Part shown: piece by piece, positions 8,925-15,965 of the stretch
Position numbering within the stretch: the first letter of the stretch is position 1
Layout of the letters: the number at the start of each line of letters is the position of its first letter
NCBI GenBank assembly: GCA_903897855.1
Contig: CAIUDH010000026.1
Location: 62,001 to 126,000, forward strand
Direction: 5' to 3'
Source: an uncultured Bacteroidota bacterium
GTDB taxonomy: Bacteria; Bacteroidota; Bacteroidia; UKL13-3
Length of the DNA: 64,000 nt
Made by a program: the position numbers and the translations under genes
Notes under the pieces: model-generated
Databases searched by the model: none
The model's input: the letters and a program-made list of their open reading frames with translations, nothing else
Told to the model about the DNA's origin: nothing

Positions 8925-10025
8925 TTAAGGATTTTTTGTTTTATATTGAGGTGAAATGGCCTGATGCATTTCGTCATTCCATTCTTTCCCTTCGGCTAAA
9001 AGTTGACGAAGCTTAATGAAATCAATCTCTCTGTCGTTTTTAGGGCCATCGTTAAAAGCTTTGAAACCGGCTTTAGCTTCTGTGGTCATATTTAGGGCCA
9101 ACCATTCTCTGCTGCTTTCTTTATTTTTATCCCAATGTTCCAACTTTTTCTTGCGTACTTCCGTCAGGGTCTTCGATAAACAGTTGGGGAAAGTGTGTAA
9201 TAATTTAGCAATTAGTTTGTTCACCAAGTCGTCTAATTTTGACAAATCTACTTCTCCTTTAGCCATGAGCTCTTTCCCTTTAGCAAGCGCTTCTCCTGTT
9301 TTCATCGCACCGAATATGATTCTTCCAAAGGCGTCAGCGTAAGTGGAGATATTCACCAATGGATTCGGAATAAATTCACCATCTACTTTAAGTGCAGGAG
9401 CAATATCTGTAATTAGACCCACGTTCAGCGCCTGATGGGCAGTCCAGGGTTCGCAGAGGGTTAATGAACTCATGGCTCTTTCAATGCCTACATATAGATG
9501 AAGGAAATCGGTAGAGCCACCAATGGCTGCGCTACCATGTTTAGGCCCGGCCTGTCCGAAGCGTGCCAAATCGGAGGCTACGGTGAAATCGCAAGCCATT
9601 CCTATTTCTTGCCCACCGCCAATACGCATTCCATTCACTCGTGAAATTACTGGTTTCTCACATTTTAAAATGGCACTCACCATATCGTTAAACAAGCGCA
9701 TATATTGTGAATATTCCTGTGGGTTTCCGGCATAATATTCGGCATATTCCTTGGTGTTGCCACCGGTACAGAACGCTTTGTCTTCCACCCCAGTAAACAC
9801 TACGGCAACAACACTTCTATCATTCGAGGCTTCTCCAAATGCAAGAATGATTTCTTTCACTGCCTGAGTGGTGTAGGAATTGTATTGTTTCGGATTGTTA
9901 AGGATGATCCATGCGTTATAAAGATCGGCTACGGGGGTTCCATCAAAATTTAAACACGGTCGTTTTTCAAATAGGATATCTGTGTACTGATGATTTACGA
10001 GGTTATGATTTACTAATGTTGTCAT
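8925..10025 (-). CDS. oah: 6-oxocyclohex-1-ene-1-carbonyl-CoA hydrolase
   Basis: Crotonase-superfamily ring-opening hydrolase (366 aa, the usual Oah/BamA length) that converts 6-oxocyclohex-1-ene-1-carbonyl-CoA to 3-hydroxypimelyl-CoA. Diagnostic segments are LYNAWIILNNPKQYNSYTT, VFTGVEDKAFCTGGNTKEYA, NGMRIGGGQEIGMACDFTVA and RFGQAGPKHGSAAIGGSTDF, together with the long C-terminal half containing KLIAKLLHTFPNCLSKT and MTTEAKAGFKAFNDG. It is the last gene of the 11-gene bcr operon, 20 nt after had. This gene is widely used as a marker of anaerobic aromatic degradation. Confidence 0.95.
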   Translation of the reverse strand: MTTLVNHNLVNHQYTDILFEKRPCLNFDGTPVADLYNAWIILNNPKQYNSYTTQAVKEIILAFGEASNDRSVVAVVFTGVEDKAFCTGGNTKEYAEYYAGNPQEYSQYMRLFNDMVSAILKCEKPVISRVNGMRIGGGQEIGMACDFTVASDLARFGQAGPKHGSAAIGGSTDFLHLYVGIERAMSSLTLCEPWTAHQALNVGLITDIAPALKVDGEFIPNPLVNISTYADAFGRIIFGAMKTGEALAKGKELMAKGEVDLSKLDDLVNKLIAKLLHTFPNCLSKTLTEVRKKKLEHWDKNKESSREWLALNMTTEAKAGFKAFNDGPKNDREIDFIKLRQLLAEGKEWNDEMHQAISPQYKTKNP

Positions 10026-10045
10026 GATATTTTTTTAAAAGGGGA

Positions 10046-11101
10046 TTAAAAATCGGATACAAGTACGGAGCGTTTGTCGTATTTATGCTCTAAGGTGTTT
10101 TTGAATACTTCATTAATTTTCGACATAGGGAAGGTTTGGATAAAGTCATGAATTTTTAACTCACCACTTGCTATTAATTCAATCACTTCCGAATACAATT
10201 CAGGCTTACAGCCCCAAGTACCAATAAGCTTCGCATCGAAGGCCATAAGGTTGCTTAATCTTACTTCGAGTTTATTCATCGTGAAACCAACAATGCTCAA
10301 GGTAGAAGTAAAGGTGATTAAATTAAAGGCTAGTTCCTGTCCGGGTGCTGTGCCCGAAAACTCAAATATTTTCCAGCCAAATTTTGGCGCTCCTAACTCT
10401 TTTGCTATTTCTCTCACTCGGCTCTTGATTTCTTTTATATCCAATCCTTTTGAATTGAGAGTGGCATCGATGCCATTGCTTTTAGCAAGCTTTAATTTCT
10501 CATCACTAATATCAATGGCAAGCACTTTGGCCCCCATTATTTTAGCAATTAACGCCCCGTAAACGCCTACGCCTCCTACACCAATAACGATCGCTAAATC
10601 GCCCGCTTCTATCTCCGATTTTTTTATTACCTGATAGGGCGTGGAAATGGCATCGGCAATAACCGAAAGTTGTTCTAAGGAATATTTCGTTAGCACCGCA
10701 TCGGGTACTATACATAAGTGTTCAAAAGGCACGACAATATGAGAGGCAAATCCCCCATGAAAATCATTACCTGGCATGAGTTGATTTTGACAGATATTAC
10801 CTCTGCCTTTATTGCATAACTCACAATTGCCACAAGGCAATACGGCAGGGATGATTACATTTTTACCGATGAGATGCGCAGGTCCTTCGATGACAGTGCC
10901 ACTAATTTCGTGACCTAAAGTTAAGGGAAGTTCTTTTTTGGTGCGTACACCATCGTGCCAGAAACTTAAATCGGTATGACACACGCCACAACCGGCAATT
11001 TTCACCAATGCTTCATTTGTTTTTATTTGTGGCATTTCAGATTCAACTAAGATGAAATCATTTTTCAATTCCGTCATCTGCCATTGTTGCATTTTGCTCA
11101 T
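10046..11101 (-). CDS. had: 6-hydroxycyclohex-1-ene-1-carbonyl-CoA dehydrogenase
   Basis: Zinc-type alcohol dehydrogenase (351 aa) placed directly upstream of oah, as in Thauera. Catalytic-zinc residues are in GCGVCHTDLSFWHDG and LGHEISG; the structural-zinc loop CGNCELCNKGRGNIC carries four Cys. The Rossmann motif VIGVGGVGVYG follows near residue 173. It would oxidise 6-hydroxycyclohex-1-ene-1-carbonyl-CoA with NAD+ to the 6-oxo compound, the substrate of Oah. The order had-oah and the absence of any other dehydrogenase beside oah support the call. Confidence 0.9.
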   Translation of the reverse strand: MSKMQQWQMTELKNDFILVESEMPQIKTNEALVKIAGCGVCHTDLSFWHDGVRTKKELPLTLGHEISGTVIEGPAHLIGKNVIIPAVLPCGNCELCNKGRGNICQNQLMPGNDFHGGFASHIVVPFEHLCIVPDAVLTKYSLEQLSVIADAISTPYQVIKKSEIEAGDLAIVIGVGGVGVYGALIAKIMGAKVLAIDISDEKLKLAKSNGIDATLNSKGLDIKEIKSRVREIAKELGAPKFGWKIFEFSGTAPGQELAFNLITFTSTLSIVGFTMNKLEVRLSNLMAFDAKLIGTWGCKPELYSEVIELIASGELKIHDFIQTFPMSKINEVFKNTLEHKYDKRSVLVSDF

Positions 11102-11115
11102 GCTCGTAGTTTAAT

Positions 11116-12378
11116 TTATAAGTTTATGTTTTCAAATAGGATGGCTGTTCCTTGTCCGCCACCGATACACGCTGAAGCGATACCGTATTTTATTTTTCTC
11201 AAATTCATCTCTCTAATCATCGTTAACGACAATCGTAATCCACTGGCTGCAAGCGGATGACCAATAGCGATGGCGCCACCATTCACGTTCAATTTTTCTC
11301 TATCTAATCCCAATTCAATTTCGCACCCTATAACTTGTGCGGAGAAGGCTTCATTAATTTCAAACAATCCAATATCTGCTATACTTAATCCTGTCATTTC
11401 AAGGAGTAGTTTAATGGCAGGCACAGGTCCAAGACCCATGTGTTTAGGGTCGATACCACAGGTGGCACCACCAATTATTTTTGCAATCGGTTTTAAATTT
11501 TTTGAATCAATGGTACTTTTATCTGCGATAATGGCTGCAGCAGAGCCATCTACAATGCCACTACAGTTGCCGGCAGTAAGCACGCCCACATCAGAAAATA
11601 CGGTGGCTAATTTACCTAGCGATTCAATCGTTGTTTCACGTATCTGCTCATCCATTACGAAGTCTTTTACACCACCCGGCAGTTTCACTTTTCGTGGCTT
11701 CAACCCATCGGCTTCAAATACTGTAGAATTAATGGGTGTAATTTCGTCCTTAAAAATATTATTATTTCTTGCATTCACTGCCCGTGTAAAGGAGGTGAGG
11801 GCAAATTCATCACATTGAGCCCGGGTAAGATTATGTTTTTTGGCTACATTTTCTGCAGTGAATCCCATCGGGTATCCAGCGGCAGTATCATCCAAGGCCT
11901 CCCATAACATATCTTTAAACACCGGCCGTCCGAGAGCATAACCCATCCTATTGCCAAAACTTACGGTGGGTGCCAACGACATGTTTTCAGTGCCGCAACA
12001 TAAAACCATGCCGGCTTTCCCAAGGGTGATTTGCTCAGAGGCAGTAATGATGGTTTCAAAACCAGAGGCGCAAATTCTCTGTACCATCAGCGAAGGTACG
12101 GTGGTTGGTAAACCTGCATATAACGCAATATGCCGTGGTAAAAAATAGGCATCGCCTGACGATTGTCCAATATTGGCCATGATGGCCTGGTCAATATCGG
12201 TAGGAGAAACACCGGCTTTAAGCAAGGCTGCCCGACTGGAGAAAATTCCTAAATCGGTAGGTGACACCTGGGCTAAGGTACCGCAAAATTTACCAAAAGG
12301 AGTACGTGCCCCGTTAACTACGTATATATCGTCGAATAATATTCCGATTCCTTTTTCCTGGTTATGGTATGATTTCAT
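11116..12378 (-). CDS. acetyl-CoA C-acyltransferase (thiolase)
   Basis: Thiolase of 420 aa with all catalytic motifs: the nucleophilic Cys in QRICASGFE, NEAFSAQ, the His in NGGAIAIGHPLAASG, and the second Cys in ASACIGGGQGTA. It lies 1 nt after the fusion gene and 14 nt before had, so it belongs to the bcr operon. After ring opening, 3-hydroxypimelyl-CoA is shortened by beta-oxidation, and a thiolase is needed for 3-oxopimelyl-CoA and acetoacetyl-CoA. Which of these it uses cannot be told. The N-terminus is about 15 residues longer than typical thiolases, so the true start may lie inside. Confidence 0.88.
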   Translation of the reverse strand: MKSYHNQEKGIGILFDDIYVVNGARTPFGKFCGTLAQVSPTDLGIFSSRAALLKAGVSPTDIDQAIMANIGQSSGDAYFLPRHIALYAGLPTTVPSLMVQRICASGFETIITASEQITLGKAGMVLCCGTENMSLAPTVSFGNRMGYALGRPVFKDMLWEALDDTAAGYPMGFTAENVAKKHNLTRAQCDEFALTSFTRAVNARNNNIFKDEITPINSTVFEADGLKPRKVKLPGGVKDFVMDEQIRETTIESLGKLATVFSDVGVLTAGNCSGIVDGSAAAIIADKSTIDSKNLKPIAKIIGGATCGIDPKHMGLGPVPAIKLLLEMTGLSIADIGLFEINEAFSAQVIGCEIELGLDREKLNVNGGAIAIGHPLAASGLRLSLTMIREMNLRKIKYGIASACIGGGQGTAILFENINL

Positions 12379-12379
12379 T

Positions 12380-14230
12380 TTAAGCTGAATGTATGAGTTC
12401 CTTGATGATGACTTCTTTTGGGTTTAATATTTCCCACTGTTGTTTAGCAATAAGCGATGCGCCTATAGAAACAATGTATTGTGGATGATCAATTGTTTTA
12501 ATTTCTTTTTTAAATTTTTGACCGAGAATCACGCTTAAGTAGGGGTGATGAGCAATGACACCACCAATCATTAAGGTTGGGATCTCAGGAAATAAACGCA
12601 TTTTGGCTACTTTATTAGCGATCGATATATAAATTCCTCTAGCGATATCAGCTTTAGGCATGCCATCAAACACCCAATTCATGATTTCTGTTTTTGCAAA
12701 CACGGTACAAAAGCTATTGAGCTCTTTGTCAAATTCGGAATGGGCAGCAAGGCTACTCATATCTGAAATATTTATTTCTGCCCGTTCTGAAATTTCTTCT
12801 AAAAACGCACCTGTTCCAGCGGCACATTTATCATTCATATAAAAATTTGCCACTTGATTGTCGCTATTACTATGAATTACTTTGATGTCCTCCCCACCGA
12901 TATCGATGATGTTTTTTTCTCCCTCATAATATGCAGCAACGCCAGCAGCAGCGCAGTTAATTTCTGTTTTGATGATATCTGTTTCAGAAAAATGCTTGCG
13001 ACCGTAGCCCGTGGCGCAACTATACCGAATATTAAAACTAGCCCGAATAGCCTGAAGAATATTTTTCATGGCATGACGGTCTTTGTTCATCGTTTGTAAA
13101 ATGTAACGAAATACCACCACGCCATTGTCGTCGATGATACTAAATTTTGTGAATGCCGAACCTAAGTCGATACCTAAAAAATAATCTTGCTCTTTATAAA
13201 AGATGGAGGAGCGATTTTTGTCTATCAATCCTTTCGCTAAGATTCTCTTATTCAATTCCCCTTCCGGCCCCACGTATCTATTCATCACCGTTTTGTTGGT
13301 CATGGCTTTAACCATGTTTGTAAAAGCCAGATTCAAGGACGTTTTCACATAATGTTTTTTCCCATATTGCACTATTTTCCCATTAAAATAATCGATCTCA
13401 GTTTGACGACTACTCATCAAATCGACTGCCAGTGAAGGGAAATGGTCGCCTCCTTTTTTGAGGTATTGTAAACATTTTCTAACAAAATCATCAGGAAAAC
13501 GAATTTTCTCTTTCTCCGCCACTTTTATTCCTTCATTGATAATTTGCTCTATTAATTCAATGGTTTCTTCATCGGCCATAGCCTCCGCCATGGTAAGTCG
13601 GCCAACCCCACATAAAGCACTTAACGAGGAATTCAGAATCGTTTTTTCCCAAACACTTTTTATCAAATCGAAAGAATTCAATTTGGTGGTTAAGAAACCG
13701 ATACTATTTAACATGTCGGCAAAAAACTCGGCTTCTTTAGCATGGCTGTCATCGATGGAGCCGATATAGTTGGGAGGCGTGAAAAAAGAGACCTTGACGG
13801 TATTGGGCGATGCCATATTCCCAGCATAATTAATCACCATCCGTAAAGTTTTCGATTCGCCAAAGACAGAAGATATGATTCCTTCTGTATCAATACCATT
13901 CTGTGCGGCCACGAGTATTAGTTTATCAGAATTAATAAATTCAGCTTCCTTTACTGCGCCTAATGTTTGATATGATTTTAGAGAAAAAACAAGATAGTCT
14001 AAATCCAGCGCACGCATATCTACAATCGAATCATACACATTTTCAAAGGTGGTAGTCGATTCAAACATGTTCTCTAGAACAATACCCTTCTCTTTTATTT
14101 TTTTTAGTTTGAAATCGTCTTTATCACAAATGGCGACTTCACATCCTGCCTCTTTCAACTTTACGGCCAGAATCATTCCCACAGGTCCCATTCCAACAAC
14201 TCCAACATTTATTTTCTTTGGTCTTTCCAT
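12380..14230 (-). CDS. fusion of ketopantoate-reductase-like dehydrogenase and BcrA/HgdC-type ATPase activator
   Basis: A 616-residue two-domain protein. Residues 1 to about 320 match the PanE/ApbA family: Rossmann motif GMGPVG at 13-18, the catalytic-Lys region SVWEKTILNSSLSALCGVG (K196, N200) and TEIDYFNGKIVQYGKKH near 277-293. Residues from about 349 form an ASKHA activator of the 2-hydroxyacyl-CoA dehydratase/benzoyl-CoA reductase type: FLGIDLGSAFTKFSI, NIIDIGGEDIKV, KCAAGTGAFLEEI (C469), FCTVFAKTEI (C508) and MIGGVIAHHPYL. Both Cys that bridge the 4Fe-4S cluster of HgdC are kept. It lies between the lid-like gene and the thiolase. I do not know this domain union. It could couple a 2-oxoacid or oxo-acyl reduction to an ATP-driven radical enzyme, or be a regulatory fusion. 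Confidence 0.88.
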   Translation of the reverse strand: MERPKKINVGVVGMGPVGMILAVKLKEAGCEVAICDKDDFKLKKIKEKGIVLENMFESTTTFENVYDSIVDMRALDLDYLVFSLKSYQTLGAVKEAEFINSDKLILVAAQNGIDTEGIISSVFGESKTLRMVINYAGNMASPNTVKVSFFTPPNYIGSIDDSHAKEAEFFADMLNSIGFLTTKLNSFDLIKSVWEKTILNSSLSALCGVGRLTMAEAMADEETIELIEQIINEGIKVAEKEKIRFPDDFVRKCLQYLKKGGDHFPSLAVDLMSSRQTEIDYFNGKIVQYGKKHYVKTSLNLAFTNMVKAMTNKTVMNRYVGPEGELNKRILAKGLIDKNRSSIFYKEQDYFLGIDLGSAFTKFSIIDDNGVVVFRYILQTMNKDRHAMKNILQAIRASFNIRYSCATGYGRKHFSETDIIKTEINCAAAGVAAYYEGEKNIIDIGGEDIKVIHSNSDNQVANFYMNDKCAAGTGAFLEEISERAEINISDMSSLAAHSEFDKELNSFCTVFAKTEIMNWVFDGMPKADIARGIYISIANKVAKMRLFPEIPTLMIGGVIAHHPYLSVILGQKFKKEIKTIDHPQYIVSIGASLIAKQQWEILNPKEVIIKELIHSA

Positions 14231-14253
14231 ATTTGCTTTTTGTGAATTAATTT

Positions 14254-14727
14254 TTAGTTGTCGATGCCTTTGATATAAAATATATCTTCTTCATCAGGCA
14301 CCGTATTACCAAAAGTTTGGTGAAGTAGGGTTCTGTATTTTTCAATAATCTCTGGATAGGAGAGTTTAGGAGCATCTTCTGGGTGTGTTTCAGAATGTAG
14401 AATGGCAGCTTCTTTAATGCCGTCGGTGTTTTGGTCTATTTTTTGATTTACTAATTTCATGCACCCACTGAGGCATTTCCCTAATTCGTCGATACTTCTA
14501 GGACAAAAGCAGCCCTCCATCGGAGTAACCAGATAATTGGGGTAAGTCAATAGTTTCTTGTTGGGAAAGATAAAAGCAACAGGGGTGTCTTGATGATTTT
14601 GTCCTACGACAGCATATTTTATATAATGGCACGTTTTTTCTATCAGGTTTTCTAGAGCATCAGCGGTTACTTCTTCTCCTGTAGAGAGTTTAAAAATCTT
14701 TTTTTCGAACGACTTGTTTGTGCTCAT
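14254..14727 (-). CDS. stand-alone acyl-CoA-synthetase C-terminal (lid) domain-like protein with Cys cluster
   Basis: This 157-residue protein resembles only the C-terminal lid domain of long-chain acyl-CoA synthetases: KIFKLSTGEEVTADALENLI, AVVGQNHQDTPVAFIFPN, and a tail APKLSYPEIIEKYRTLL that parallels the LTPTLKLKRxVIxEKY end of that family. No adenylation domain precedes it. Between the two halves is an insertion with four cysteines, CFCPRSIDELGKCLSGC (C73, C75, C85, C89), that could bind a metal or Fe-S cluster. It lies between the BcrB-like gene and the fusion gene (gaps of 11 and 23 nt) and probably acts with them. The homology is read by eye and is moderate. Confidence 0.6.
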   Translation of the reverse strand: MSTNKSFEKKIFKLSTGEEVTADALENLIEKTCHYIKYAVVGQNHQDTPVAFIFPNKKLLTYPNYLVTPMEGCFCPRSIDELGKCLSGCMKLVNQKIDQNTDGIKEAAILHSETHPEDAPKLSYPEIIEKYRTLLHQTFGNTVPDEEDIFYIKGIDN

Positions 14728-14738
14728 ATAGTAGGTTA

Positions 14739-15962
14739 TTAGCAGGCTACTTTTGCCTGTTCTATTTGCTCAATGAAAGTCTCAATTTTTGTGATGCTTT
14801 GGCCTTCTGAGTAAAATCTCAAATCGCATAAATCACCCTCAATTACTAAGGTAGGGATGCCAAGTGTTTCGGTAATTCTTTGGGGCATTCCAAAGCGCGA
14901 ATTCGAGTTGTTGGCACAAGTTTTTGCATCATGAAAGATCACACCATCAATTCTAAAAAGACGTACCAAGTCGCTTAAAAGCCGTTGTTTCGCTTCTTCA
15001 CTTCGGTTAATAAATATTTCGGTATAGGCTTTTGCCGACGATTCAAAAGGATGGTTTTCGTCGAAGGCGTCAAACACCCAACTATTGCAATAAGTGGAAG
15101 CTACCACCGCCGCATTATTTTGAATGAATAAGTCGGATAAGGATCTTAATTTCCCCCAAATGGGCATGCCATCCCAATAAAGTCGGCAGGATTCTTTTTC
15201 TAAAAATCCAATTTTATTGGCCACATTTTGTTCTAGTTCTTTTAAGAGAATAGTATAATAGTCTTTGGCTATCTGTGTTCCTCGCAATACCACGATAGGA
15301 CCCATGTGTATGGTGGCATCAAAAAAACTGAGAGGGGCGGGTGAGGCACTGGCAGTCCATAATACTTTTTTCCAGAGGTCGGTTGCTTCTTTGCTTAATT
15401 TTAAGGTCTCGGCAAAACGACCTAAGTCGAATTTTATGCCTGATACTTCCTCACAAAGAGGGATCATATTCTTAAACTGTGTTGCTACATCATCGATCGC
15501 TTCTTGGGTTATTTCATCGAGATGCCGCGGAGGTGTAATGCCAAAAATAGGGCAGTTTAATTCTTTTGCGAAGTAGGTAAACCAATCTTGTACTTCTCTA
15601 CATTGATTGGTGTTATAAACAATGATATCGGGCTTAGGAGCTCCGTTTAAGCCATAATGCTCTCTTAAGGGTGTTTCATTCTTAAGGTACGAGCCGATAT
15701 CGGCCGTAAGGTATGAGCAAATATCATTTGAGTAACCAAGTTTAGCCGACTCTGGTATTAAATCGCCAGCAGTACGTGTGGCTCCTAAAAGTGCACCATG
15801 ATTTTCAGGGAAATGAACTTCGAATCCAAATGAACGTAACAATTCGGCAGGGCCAACACTGGTGCACCAAGCTATCTTTTTTGAAGTGTCTTTCATTCCA
15901 AGAAAGTAATTACCCATTACCTCTTTCATTAATTTCGCGCTTTGTATCTTATACATTTTCAA
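14739..15962 (-). CDS. second BcrB/HgdA-like 2-hydroxyacyl-CoA dehydratase-family subunit
   Basis: A 407-residue member of the benzoyl-CoA reductase/2-hydroxyacyl-CoA dehydratase D-component family, distinct from bcrB and bcrC of the same operon. Three cysteines fall where BcrB has its cluster ligands: DICSYLTADIGSYL (C82; BcrB DVCTYVKCDVG), NQCREVQDWFTYF (C121; BcrB TGCFTFLKWFE) and KTCANNSNSRFGMP (C349; BcrB KSCNSFSAGQLGMM). The substrate-side block DGMPIWGKLRSL mirrors BcrB EGPPNWTSFREF. It could be an alternative reductase subunit or the dehydratase partner of the fusion activator. No second small (BcrC-type) partner is encoded beside it. Confidence 0.82.
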   Translation of the reverse strand: MKMYKIQSAKLMKEVMGNYFLGMKDTSKKIAWCTSVGPAELLRSFGFEVHFPENHGALLGATRTAGDLIPESAKLGYSNDICSYLTADIGSYLKNETPLREHYGLNGAPKPDIIVYNTNQCREVQDWFTYFAKELNCPIFGITPPRHLDEITQEAIDDVATQFKNMIPLCEEVSGIKFDLGRFAETLKLSKEATDLWKKVLWTASASPAPLSFFDATIHMGPIVVLRGTQIAKDYYTILLKELEQNVANKIGFLEKESCRLYWDGMPIWGKLRSLSDLFIQNNAAVVASTYCNSWVFDAFDENHPFESSAKAYTEIFINRSEEAKQRLLSDLVRLFRIDGVIFHDAKTCANNSNSRFGMPQRITETLGIPTLVIEGDLCDLRFYSEGQSITKIETFIEQIEQAKVAC

Positions 15963-15965
15963 TAA

